A model generated the notes under the pieces. The model was not told where the DNA came from and ran no database searches. It worked only from the letters and a program-made list of their open reading frames with translations. This document shows positions 1 to 7,487 of a DNA stretch of 64,000 nucleotides, in pieces. Every line of letters starts with the position of its first letter. The stretch's first letter is position 1. This DNA is from Arthrobacter cavernae (GTDB lineage: Bacteria > Actinomycetota > Actinomycetes > Actinomycetales > Micrococcaceae): NCBI RefSeq assembly GCF_017368795.1, contig NZ_JAFNLL010000012.1, positions 62,001-126,000 on the forward strand, given 5' to 3'. The position numbers and the translations under genes are program-made.

Positions 1-173
1 ATCAGGGTGGAGAGGATGTGGACGATCGTCGTCTTGCCGGCGCCGTTGGGGCCGAGGAGGGCGAAGATGGTTCCCGCCGGAACGGTGAGGTCAACGCCGT
101 CGAGGACTTGTTTGCTGCCGTATGCCTTGCGCAGCCCGGCCACCGTGATGGCCGCAGGGGTGGTGCTTGCCAT
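1..173 (-). CDS. ABC transporter ATP-binding protein, N-terminal fragment (cut by window edge)
   Basis: Only the first 57 residues are visible; the gene continues beyond base 1. The start ATG at 173 follows an AGGAAGAG ribosome site. The visible part reads as a drug-export type ABC ATPase: a short strand and turn (AITVAGLRKAYGS) and then the Walker A loop GPNGAGKTT, followed by IVHILSTL. It would couple ATP hydrolysis to export by a membrane partner that lies outside the window. It is on the same strand as, and about 50 bases downstream of, the DUF4097 gene, so it is probably the third gene of one operon with the ribbon-helix-helix regulator. Substrate cannot be told. Confidence 0.85.
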   Translation of the reverse strand, partial: MASTTPAAITVAGLRKAYGSKQVLDGVDLTVPAGTIFALLGPNGAGKTTIVHILSTL

Positions 174-224
174 GACTCTTCCTTTGCTTGGATCGTGCGT
201 GGGTCTTACCGGGTTCCTTGGGTC

Positions 225-1088
225 TTACAGTGCGGGGGCAGGGGAGCGCCGCACGGTGATGTCGCCGTAGGCGCTGCGGGCCCGGATCTCCACTTTGGCG
301 TCCGTCTCGCCCGGCCCGGACGTGGCGTCGAGTCCGTTGCGGACGCGCCCGTACTTGGTGCTGAGGTCCAGCCACGCGGCGCTGCCTTCGCGGATGCCGA
401 TGGCCAGTGATCCGGCTGCGGTCTGGAGGGTGAGGGTTCCGCGGGCCACCTCGCCGATGGTGATGTCGCCGTTGGAGGCCTTGATGGTTGTATTGGCGCC
501 GGCCCGTTCCAGGACGACGTCTCCATTGGCGGCACTGACGTGGAGTTCGCCGGCGGCATCCACGATGTGCGTGCTGCCGTTGCCGTTCTTGACGCTGGCA
601 ATTCCGTCGATGTCCCGGACCCGGATCTTGCCCGAGCCAGTCTTGATCTCGGCCCGGCCCGCGACGCGTTCCACGGTCACGTCGCCCATGCCCGTGTGGA
701 CCCGGAGGTCGGTGCAATGGTCGATCCGGACGTGGCCCATGTCCGTCTTGAGATCGGCGGAGCTGAACTCGCCCTCGCAGCGGAGGTCGCCCATGCCGGA
801 CTTCAGGTCCAGGCCGCAGCCGATGGGCACTTCTACGGTGATGTCCACCGCTCCGCCGTCGCTGAACCAGGTGTGGCGGAGCGCGGGACGAAGCCTGACC
901 TGCAGGCGGCCGTCCGAATAGTCCACCGTGGTCTGCTCGGCCATTTTGATGTCCAGGGCGCGGCTTGCGGTGCGCGGCTGAACGTTGACCACAGTGTCGC
1001 TGCGGTTGCCGGCGACGATCCAGATATCGGCACGGACAGAAACGTCCACGACCACGGCGATCGGCTGGGGGGTCTCGAAGGTTGTCAT
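225..1088 (-). CDS. DUF4097-family beta-strand repeat protein
   Basis: About 287 residues made almost wholly of short alternating beta-strand/turn units (for example GDLRCEGEFSSADLKTDMGH and SGKIRVRDIDG), the pattern of the DUF4097 putative-adhesin family. No signal peptide or membrane segment is seen, so it is probably cytoplasmic or peripheral. The chosen ATG (1088) overlaps the stop of the upstream regulator gene as TGATG, which indicates translational coupling; an in-frame ATG at 1100 (MGTLM) is the alternative. In actinobacteria such proteins often sit beside ABC exporters, as here. Biochemical function is unknown; the family assignment is by repeat pattern. Confidence 0.8.
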   Translation of the reverse strand: MTTFETPQPIAVVVDVSVRADIWIVAGNRSDTVVNVQPRTASRALDIKMAEQTTVDYSDGRLQVRLRPALRHTWFSDGGAVDITVEVPIGCGLDLKSGMGDLRCEGEFSSADLKTDMGHVRIDHCTDLRVHTGMGDVTVERVAGRAEIKTGSGKIRVRDIDGIASVKNGNGSTHIVDAAGELHVSAANGDVVLERAGANTTIKASNGDITIGEVARGTLTLQTAAGSLAIGIREGSAAWLDLSTKYGRVRNGLDATSGPGETDAKVEIRARSAYGDITVRRSPAPAL

Positions 1089-1606
1089 CAGCGTGCCCAT
1101 CCTGTGAAGTTCTGCTCGCCGGGGTCCCGACGTGCCGTCCGTTGCGATTGTTGGCTGCCCTTGAGGGCATCCGCCACAGCCCGGATCAACCAGGAGTTGA
1201 CGGACAGGCCTTCGAGGCCCGCGGCCTCTTCGACCTGCTGCTTGAGGAGGTCCGGGAGGCGGAGCGTGGTACGGGAGGTGCTGCCGCCGTCGGGCTCCTC
1301 CGCGGAAAAGGCGCGCGTCGGCTGGCTCGATCGCTCGCTGACGGCCTCGAAGTCGGCTGCGGCCGGCTGGTTGGTGACCACGAACTCCGGATCGCGGCCC
1401 CGCAGCCGGACCTCCACCGAGGCCGGGGCGAGCTCCAGGGTGATTTCGCTGGCGGCGTCGGAGAGGGCTTCCAGCAGGACGAGGCGGACGGTGGATTCAA
1501 GGGCGGCGGTGAGGCGTTCGCTCAGGGCAAGCGCGTCCGGTCCGCCGGCCTCCGCGGCCACGTCCAACTGGTGTTGGACTGAGGTGACGTATTGGTTGAG
1601 TTGCAT
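1088..1606 (-). CDS. Ribbon-helix-helix (HicB/Arc-like) transcriptional regulator
   Basis: 172 residues. The C-terminal third (about residues 110-150: SRTTLRLPDLLKQQVEEAA, then SVNSWLIRAVADAL) is a typical ribbon-helix-helix unit: a strand with TTLRLP followed by two helices, as in HicB/Arc-type DNA-binding proteins. The N-terminal part is a helical and strand region with no family I recognise. It is the first gene of a minus-strand operon with the DUF4097 and ABC ATPase genes. Its start codon lies inside a perfect inverted repeat (see the operator at 1605-1668), so autorepression is likely. There is no HicA-type toxin next to it, so I do not call a toxin-antitoxin pair. Confidence 0.75.
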   Translation of the reverse strand: MQLNQYVTSVQHQLDVAAEAGGPDALALSERLTAALESTVRLVLLEALSDAASEITLELAPASVEVRLRGRDPEFVVTNQPAAADFEAVSERSSQPTRAFSAEEPDGGSTSRTTLRLPDLLKQQVEEAAGLEGLSVNSWLIRAVADALKGSQQSQRTARRDPGEQNFTGWAR

Positions 1607-1668
1607 GACACCATCCTGACGTCATAATGGTGTCATGTCAAGAACTTGGTGGGGAAAAATGGTGTCAT
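1605..1668 (-). promoter_or_regulatory. Palindromic operator/promoter of the ribbon-helix-helix operon
   Basis: ATGACACCAT (1605-1614) and ATGGTGTCAT (1627-1636) form a perfect inverted repeat around a central TGACGTCA (1617-1624); 28 of the 32 bases are symmetric. A third identical half-site ATGGTGTCAT lies at 1659-1668, exactly 32 bases from the second. On the minus strand TTGACA at 1641-1636 is a good -35 box and CAGGAT 17 bases downstream a possible -10. The start codon of the regulator is inside the left half-site, so a bound repressor would cover promoter and translation start. An AGGA precedes the ATG by 7 bases. Operator function is inferred. Confidence 0.7.
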
Positions 1669-1840
1669 ATGTGGTGTCGGGTGGCAGCTCGCGCGGCGCC
1701 TGGGGCGGTGATGAGTCCCGGGTGGGGTCCCTGCAAACGGATCGTTACACCTTGTCCTGTGGGCGGAAACATGCCGCGGCGTGTCCGGAAACAACGGCGG
1801 ACCACCATGGAAGAGTCAGCCGGCCGAAAGGACTTGCCCC

Positions 1841-2188
1841 GTGATCGCCAAGAATCTCTTCCTGCAGGGCATCTACCCTTTCGAGGGTTCCGGGCTGGAC
1901 AAGCCGGTTCCCATCCATGCTGAGCTCTCCCACTTCGTCCCGGACGGCGTCATCAACCAGACCCTCTACTTCCGAGGCGGCAATTCGAGCCCGGAACTCA
2001 TCACCGTGGTCCTCATGCGCGACGGCGTCCCCATGCGGTACTTCCCGATCGGCGCCAAGAGTGACGTCCATGTGCCCCTCCGGGTGGTGGAAGACACCGA
2101 CGGCGGGTCGGTGATCGAAGTCTTCATCGTGGCACCGGTGGGCGTCAGGGGTTCCGTGGTGGTGGACCTGGGCATGGTGGAACACTGA
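1841..2188 (+). CDS. Small conserved-looking protein next to nirB remnant
   Basis: 115 residues from a GTG start (1841) preceded by AAAGGAC at proper spacing; an upstream in-frame ATG at 1781 lacks a good ribosome site. The protein is beta-rich with no signal peptide or membrane segment (ELSHFVPDGVINQTLYFRGG, then LITVVLMRDGVPMRYFPIG). Its stop overlaps the start of the NirB-like gene as TGATG, so the two were co-expressed. I do not recognise a named family. Its place suggests a role near nitrite/nitrate assimilation, but the partner is now decayed. Confidence 0.65.
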   Translation: MIAKNLFLQGIYPFEGSGLDKPVPIHAELSHFVPDGVINQTLYFRGGNSSPELITVVLMRDGVPMRYFPIGAKSDVHVPLRVVEDTDGGSVIEVFIVAPVGVRGSVVVDLGMVEH

Positions 2189-3165
2189 TGACCAGCGTTC
2201 TGGACCGGCCGCAGGCCGCAACGGATGGGGCCGCGTCACGGCGGCGGCTGGTGGTGATCGGCAACGGAATGGCAGGCGCCCGTGCCGTCGAGGAGGTCCT
2301 CGCCCGCGGCGGCGGGGGCCAACTCGACATCACCATGTTCGGTGACGAGCCCTACGGGAACTACAACCGGATCATGCTCAGCCACGTTCTCTCCGGCGAG
2401 GCAAGCGATGCGGACATCTTCCTCAACGCCCTGCCGTGGTACCGGGAGAACAACATCACGCTTCATGCCGGGGTCCGGGTGGAACGCGTGGACAAGTTCA
2501 GCAAGCACGTCTTCGCCGGCGACGGCCGCGTGGTGCCGTATGACGTCCTGATCATCGCGACCGGGAGCCGTTCATTCCTGCCACCGATGGACGGCCTCTA
2601 CACGCCCAGCGGATCGGTGCGGCATGGCGTCTTCACGTTCCGGACCTTGGACGATACCCGCAGGATGGTCCAGTTCGCCCGGCAGGAGCACCACCGCCGC
2701 GCCGTGGTGATCGGCGGCGGATCGCCCGGCCTGGAAGCAGCCCGGGGGCTGCAGGCCCGCGGCATCGACGTCGCCGTGGTGCACTCCGGAAGCCACGCCA
2801 CGGCGATCCTGGGCAAGGACCGGATCACCGGCGTCCGGCTGCGGGACAAACCGGACCTCGACCGCGACATGGTGGTGGTTGCCGCCGGCATCAGGCCGAA
2901 CGTTGATGTCGCCGTCGTGAGTGCTTTGGCCGTGGAGCGGGCCATCGTGGTGGACGACCAGCTGCGTGTCATGGACGAAGAGGACATCTACGCCGTGGGC
3001 GAGTGCGTGCAGCACAGGGGCGAGGTCTACGGACTGGTGGCTCCGCTGTGGGAGCAGGCCGCCGTCCTGGCGGACCACATCACTGGCGCGGACAGGACCG
3101 CCGCTTATCTCGGTTCCGGGCGTTCTTTGTTGCCTGCGTCACTGGCTGCCCCGGGGATCCCGTAA
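2188..3165 (+). pseudogene. nirB: NirB-type nitrite reductase remnant (FAD/NAD(P)-binding part only)
   Basis: 325 residues match the N-terminal pyridine nucleotide-disulphide oxidoreductase part of assimilatory nitrite reductase NirB: LVVIGNGMAGARAVEEVL near residue 22 (FAD), YGNYNRIMLSHVL, IIATGSRSFLPP, and a second dinucleotide motif VVIGGGSPGLEAARGL. Full NirB is about 800-850 residues with ferredoxin-like, [4Fe-4S] and siroheme domains; all are missing. There is also an internal loss: after DVAVVHSGSH the text jumps to ATAILGKDRITGVRL, so roughly 40 residues that normally follow the second dinucleotide fold are absent. The C-terminus ends in unrelated sequence (RSLLPASLAAPGIP). It cannot reduce nitrite; a residual reductase role is possible but unlikely. 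Confidence 0.7.
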
Positions 3166-3321
3166 GATAGACGAGTTGCGCGAACCTTCGACGTTTCGCG
3201 GTCTTTGGCTCACAGTCAGGCTCCCAACCGGGAAAACCTCGAATTATGTATGCCAAAACTGCCTGTGTTCCGGCACTGGCACGACTCCCTACAGCAAGGC
3301 CCCAACCCACAAGGAACAGCT

Positions 3322-4779
3322 GTGCAAAGTACCCCCACAGATCTCCAGAGCCCCACGGCCGCACCCACCGCCGTCGGCTCCTCCCTCAGCGCCGAGGGCT
3401 ACCAGAAAACCCTGAGCCGCCGCCACGTCACCATGATCGCGATGGGCGGCGCCATCGGCGTCGGCCTGTTCATGGGCGCGGGTGGCCGCCTGGCCTCCAC
3501 CGGCCCGGCCCTGATCTTCTCCTACGCCATCGCGGGCGTCATCGCCTACCTGCTGATGCGCGCGCTCGGTGAACTCATCATGTACCGCCAGACGTCTGGC
3601 TCCTTCGTCAGCTATGCCGGCGAAATGTTCGGCAAGAAGGGCGCCTTCCTGTCCGGCTGGATGTACTTCATCAACTGGGCCATGACGGGCATCGCCGAGC
3701 TGATCGCGATCGGCCTGTACTTCCAGTTCTTCTTCCCGAACGTCCCCGTTGAACTGTCCGCCATCGCTGCCCTGGTGCTGCTGGTGGCCGTGAACCTGTT
3801 CAGCGTGAAGGCCTTCGGCGAAGTCGAATTCTGGGCCTCCTGCCTCAAGGTCGCCGCGATCGTCATCTTCCTGGCCGTGGGCACCTTCATGGTGGTCACC
3901 AACGCCCAGGTCGGCACCGGCCACGCTTCCGTGACCAACCTGTTCAACGGCGACGGCGGCATGTTCCCCAAGGGCGGCCTGGTGATGATCCTGGTCCTCA
4001 ACGCCGTGATCTTCGCCTACAACGCCATCGAACTGGTCGGCATCACCGCCGGCGAAATGGAAAACCCGAAACGCGAAGTGCCCAAGGCGATCCGCGCCGT
4101 CGTCATCCGCATTGTGGTGTTCTACGTCGGTTCCGTCATGCTGCTCGCCATGCTGCTTCCCTCGGACCAGTACAAGGCCGGCACCTCGCCGTTCGTCACC
4201 GTCTTCGGCCAGATGGGCCTGGGCTGGATGGGCGACGTCATGAACATGATCGTCATCACCGCCGCCCTGTCCTCCTGCAACTCGGGCCTGTACTCGATCG
4301 GCCGCATCTTCCGCACCATGGCCAACAACGGCCATGCCCCGCAGTGGCTGACCAAAATGTCCACGCGCCACGTGCCGTACGCTGCCATCCTGGCCATCGG
4401 CGGTGTCTACCTCGTGGGCATCCTGCTGAACATCTGGCTGGGCGGCTCCCACGCCTTCGACCTCGCGCTGAACACCGCGTCCATCGGCGTCATCTTCACC
4501 TGGGGCTCCATCTTCGCCAGCCAGATCGCGCTGCGGAAGAAGCGCGGCAACGTCTCCAGCCTGCCGATGCCCGGTTCGCCGTGGACCAGCTGGCTGGGCC
4601 TGGTGGCTCTGCTGGCCATCACCGTGCTGATCGGCTTCGACACCATGACCAGCAAGTCCGGTGAGGTGTTCTACCTGGGCCTCTGGACCCTGGCCACCAT
4701 CCCGTTCTTCGCCGTGGTCCTGTGGCTTGGCTGGCAGAAGGTCAAGAACAACGAGCCGAAGAGCGAGCTGTTCAGCTAG
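3322..4779 (+). CDS. ansP: Amino acid permease, L-asparagine permease-like (APC superfamily)
   Basis: About 485 residues with 12 predicted membrane segments. The N-terminus GYQKTLSRRHVTMIAMGG followed by AIGVGLFMGAGGRLAS and GWMYFINWAMTGIAELIAIG closely fits the AnsP branch of the amino acid/polyamine/organocation family, which imports amino acids with protons. The start chosen is GTG 3322 with AAGGAAC just upstream; the longer in-frame reading from 3205 lacks a ribosome site. A conserved FAYNAIELVGITAGE and AALSSCNSGLYSIGR are typical of the family. It stands alone, with no asparaginase beside it. Family is firm; the exact substrate is inferred. Confidence 0.85.
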   Translation: MQSTPTDLQSPTAAPTAVGSSLSAEGYQKTLSRRHVTMIAMGGAIGVGLFMGAGGRLASTGPALIFSYAIAGVIAYLLMRALGELIMYRQTSGSFVSYAGEMFGKKGAFLSGWMYFINWAMTGIAELIAIGLYFQFFFPNVPVELSAIAALVLLVAVNLFSVKAFGEVEFWASCLKVAAIVIFLAVGTFMVVTNAQVGTGHASVTNLFNGDGGMFPKGGLVMILVLNAVIFAYNAIELVGITAGEMENPKREVPKAIRAVVIRIVVFYVGSVMLLAMLLPSDQYKAGTSPFVTVFGQMGLGWMGDVMNMIVITAALSSCNSGLYSIGRIFRTMANNGHAPQWLTKMSTRHVPYAAILAIGGVYLVGILLNIWLGGSHAFDLALNTASIGVIFTWGSIFASQIALRKKRGNVSSLPMPGSPWTSWLGLVALLAITVLIGFDTMTSKSGEVFYLGLWTLATIPFFAVVLWLGWQKVKNNEPKSELFS

Positions 4780-4929
4780 CCTTCCGCCTTTTCCGCCCAA
4801 GTCTTAGTACGCTGGGCCATACCGACGGCGGGTGCTTCCATCTGGGGGAGGCACCCGCCGTCGTGCTTTTTCCGATGCAGCCATTTTCCGGTGCAGCCAT
4901 TTGTCGGTGCCCGGGGCTAGGCTCGGTCC

Positions 4930-5388
4930 ATGGACCACAGCACCAGCCTCAGCCAGCACATCAACGCCGCCCCGGACAAGGTCTGGGCCGTCATCTCGGA
5001 CATTCCCGGCTCCGCCGCCACCCTTTCCGGCATCGACTCCGTGCAGATGCTCAGCGACGGCCCCTACGGCGTGGGTACGCGATGGAAGGAGACCCGCACC
5101 ATGATGGGCCGGCAGGAAACCGTGGAAATGTGGGTGTCCCAGACGGATCCGCCGCGCAGCACCACGGTCAAGGCCGTGCAGGGCGGCGCCGATTACACCA
5201 CGCGCTTCACGCTGGAAGAGCGCGACGGCGGCACTGAGCTGACGCTTTCCTTCGGGGCCGAGATCCTCAAACCAAGCCTGCTGAGCAAGATCGCCATGGC
5301 CCTTTTCGGGAAAATCGGCATGAGCATGACGCGCAAGGCGCTTGCCAAGGACCTGGCGGAGATCGCCGCGAAGGCGGAGTCGCTTTAG
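4930..5388 (+). CDS. SRPBCC (polyketide cyclase/START-like) family protein
   Basis: 152 residues with the pattern of the SRPBCC helix-grip fold: an N-terminal strand and helix (SLSQHINAAPDKVWAVISDI), a central sheet (GVGTRWKETRTMMGRQETVEM) and a long C-terminal helix (MTRKALAKDLAEIAAKAESL). The fold binds small hydrophobic ligands; the ligand here is unknown. The stop overlaps the GTG start of the next gene as TAGTG, so both are translated together. Confidence 0.8.
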   Translation: MDHSTSLSQHINAAPDKVWAVISDIPGSAATLSGIDSVQMLSDGPYGVGTRWKETRTMMGRQETVEMWVSQTDPPRSTTVKAVQGGADYTTRFTLEERDGGTELTLSFGAEILKPSLLSKIAMALFGKIGMSMTRKALAKDLAEIAAKAESL

Positions 5389-6044
5389 TGGTCGCCGCGA
5401 AAGTCACCGCCCCGCGCCTTTCCCCCGTTCGCTTGGACGGGCTGCGGGACGACGCTGCCCCTGACTTCCAGCGCGGCGAGCGGTACGACGGCGTCCGGTA
5501 CAGCCGCGCCTCGGCCGACGGCCTGGAGCTGAGCGGCGCCGACTTCATCGAATGCGAATTCGCGGGGGTCTCCTTCAACGAGACCCAGCTGCGCGGGGCG
5601 ACGTTCCGGGACTGCATCCTGGCCGAACCCTCTGCGCCGGTCCTCATGGCGGCGCGGACGTCGTGGCAGGAGGTGGAGATCGGCAATCCGCGCTGGGGCT
5701 CCGCCGAACTGTATGAGGGCAGCTGGCGCTCGGTCAGGATCGACGGCGGCAAGCTGGACTATGTGAACCTGCGCGGTTCCAAGCTGGTGGACGTCCTGAT
5801 CTCCGACTGCATCATCAACGAGCTCGATCTTGGCGCGTGCACGGCCAACCGGGTCGCGCTGAAGAACTGCACCATCGGCACTCTCGACGTCACCGGCGCC
5901 AAACTCAAGGACGTGGACCTCCGCGGCACGGACTTCCGGGCGGTCAACGGACTCGATGGCCTGGCCGGTGTGGTGATCGACGACTACCAGCTCAGCCTGC
6001 TGGCGCCCCTGCTGGCCGGGCATCTGGGCATCCGGGTGGTCTGA
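5388..6044 (+). CDS. Pentapeptide-repeat family protein
   Basis: 218 residues starting at GTG 5388, overlapping the upstream stop. Five-residue A(D/N)LxX-type repeats can be followed through the protein: GLELSGADFIECEFAGVSF, TQLRGATFRDC, then GKLDYVNLRGSKLVDVLI and GAKLKDVDLRGTDF. Such repeats fold as a right-handed quadrilateral helix. Some members (MfpA/Qnr) mimic DNA and protect gyrase; others have no known role, and nothing here singles out gyrase binding. The co-transcribed SRPBCC gene gives no further clue. It is followed by insertion-sequence relics. Confidence 0.8.
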   Translation: MVAAKVTAPRLSPVRLDGLRDDAAPDFQRGERYDGVRYSRASADGLELSGADFIECEFAGVSFNETQLRGATFRDCILAEPSAPVLMAARTSWQEVEIGNPRWGSAELYEGSWRSVRIDGGKLDYVNLRGSKLVDVLISDCIINELDLGACTANRVALKNCTIGTLDVTGAKLKDVDLRGTDFRAVNGLDGLAGVVIDDYQLSLLAPLLAGHLGIRVV

Positions 6045-6058
6045 AGTGCCGCGCTCCT

Positions 6059-6084
6059 GAGTTTGTGTACAGATAGTCGCCCTT
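6059..6084 (+). repeat. IS630-type terminal-repeat-like sequence, left copy
   Basis: The run from GAGTTTGTGTACAGATAG to CGCCCTT is very similar to the arms of the long inverted repeat at 10859-10920 (GTTTATGTACAGATAACG and its complement). It lies just after the pentapeptide gene and points inward, towards the AraC-ALDH-GMC module. Probably an insertion-sequence end. Confidence 0.55.
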
Positions 6085-6090
6085 GAAACC

Positions 6091-6231
6091 CAATACCGTT
6101 CAGTTAACGGCCAAGATGAGGATTTGGGGTTCGTGGCCGGGCATCGGGCAGCCGGGTTTCAGTAGTCGGCTTCAACTGTCCGGAACGAGGCATGAAACCA
6201 GACTCCCATCAATCCTCACTGAACGGTATTG
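6091..6231. mobile_element. Miniature inverted-repeat element (MITE-like), about 141 bp
   Basis: CAATACCGTTCAGT at 6091-6104 is perfectly inverted at 6218-6231 (ACTGAACGGTATTG). The 113 bases between hold no coding frame that I can support. A third, one-base-different copy of the same terminus (CAATGCCGTTCAGTTA) lies at 10558-10574, after the GMC gene. The structure fits a non-autonomous element or the two fused ends of a deleted insertion sequence. The rest of the 6045-6414 gap holds only this element, the repeat at 6059 and the AraC leader. Confidence 0.6.
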
Positions 6232-6414
6232 AGGCTAGTCAGGCTCACAGCGAGGGGTCTCGATGGGCGGGAGGACGCAGGAGATCAAAGACTTCTCCAG
6301 GATCGGTCCAAGCCTTCGTTGGCTGAGGCCGGCCCCGGGTCGGATCGTGTGGCTGCGGTACATTGGTTCTCATGTGGCACGCGGCACCTGGCGCCGCGTT
6401 GGAGAAGGGCAACG

Positions 6415-7359
6415 ATGTACCGGATCGACCATGCGGACTCCTTTGCCGGTTGGCGCCGGCTGATCTCATCCTCGTTCGTGCCCCTTGGCGCCGAGCCCGT
6501 GCGTCGCGGGCCGTTCCGCGGGCAGGTCGGCGGGCGACGCCTGAACGAGGTCGGAATGATGCAGGTGGAAGCCTGCGCGCACACCGTGGTGCGGACCCCT
6601 GAACTGATCGCCGCCGGGGGAGTGGGACAGTACAAGCTCAGTCTCCAGCTCGGCGGGCACGGGCTGCTGCTGCAGGACGGGCGGGAAACCGTGCTGCGCC
6701 CCGGGGACCTGGCCATCTACGACACCCAGCGTCCCTACACCCTCACCTACGACGAGGACTTCCGCACGCTGGTGCTGATGTTCCCGCAGCACCTGCTCGG
6801 CCTCTCGCCGCAGGACGTTTCCGAGCTCACCGCAGTCCGGCTGGGCAATGGCCAGCGGCTCGGCGAGGCCGTGGCCCCGTTCGTCGCCCAGATCGGCCAG
6901 ATGCTTCCCACGCTCGAGGGCCCCATCGGCTACCGGCTGGCCATGAACATCGTCGACTTGCTCTCCACCCTGCTGGCCGACGAGGTCTACTCCCGCCCCG
7001 GTCAGGCCGCCGACGGCCACGGCCGGCTCCTGCGCCGGATCCAGCATCACATCGACGCACACCTTGCCGACCCGCAGCTTGACCCGCCGGGCATCGCCGC
7101 TGCGCACTTTATCTCCACCCGGACCTTGCACCAGCTCTTCGCCGACGCCGGGCACACCGTCGCCGGATGGATCCGCGAACGCCGGCTGGAGCGCTGCCGC
7201 CGCGACCTGCTCGACCCGCTGCACGCCGACGTGCCGGTCGGCGCCATCGGGGCCCGCTGGGGACTGCCCGACGCCGCCCATTTCAGCCGCGTCTTCCGCG
7301 GCACCTTCGGCGCGTCACCCACCCAGTACCGCCGCGCGGCCCAGGCCGCCGTCTCCTGA
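6415..7359 (+). CDS. AraC-family transcriptional regulator
   Basis: 314 residues. The N-terminal two-thirds match the AraC-binding-like ligand domain (GVGQYKLSLQLGGHGLLLQ, LRPGDLAIYDTQRPYTLTY), and the C-terminal 100 residues hold two helix-turn-helix units (HFISTRTLHQLFADAGHTV and AIGARWGLPDAAHFSRVFR) ending in FGASPTQYRR, typical of AraC/XylS proteins. ATG 6415 has AAGG six bases upstream; longer readings run into the MITE-like element. It directly precedes, on the same strand, the aldehyde dehydrogenase and GMC oxidoreductase genes and probably activates them in response to the alcohol substrate. Confidence 0.85.
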   Translation: MYRIDHADSFAGWRRLISSSFVPLGAEPVRRGPFRGQVGGRRLNEVGMMQVEACAHTVVRTPELIAAGGVGQYKLSLQLGGHGLLLQDGRETVLRPGDLAIYDTQRPYTLTYDEDFRTLVLMFPQHLLGLSPQDVSELTAVRLGNGQRLGEAVAPFVAQIGQMLPTLEGPIGYRLAMNIVDLLSTLLADEVYSRPGQAADGHGRLLRRIQHHIDAHLADPQLDPPGIAAAHFISTRTLHQLFADAGHTVAGWIRERRLERCRRDLLDPLHADVPVGAIGARWGLPDAAHFSRVFRGTFGASPTQYRRAAQAAVS

Positions 7360-7487
7360 ACCCCGCACTGGATGACAAACTTCGCGCCGGGAAAGACAAA
7401 ACGCCGCGCGGTGACCTGGGTCATAGTGGGATGAGAGGCATTCCCACGCGCCGCGGCCCGCCGGCCGCCCCACCACAGGAGACGATG

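Noticed and set aside
1088-1606. HicA-HicB toxin-antitoxin pair
   Set aside because: The ribbon-helix-helix protein has no HicA-like small toxin next to it; its partners are DUF4097 and ABC transporter genes.
3289-4800. A 503-codon open frame on the minus strand
   Set aside because: Antisense to the amino acid permease; low-complexity translation rich in Gly, Asp, His and Gln, with no recognisable domain. A by-product of high-GC codon use.
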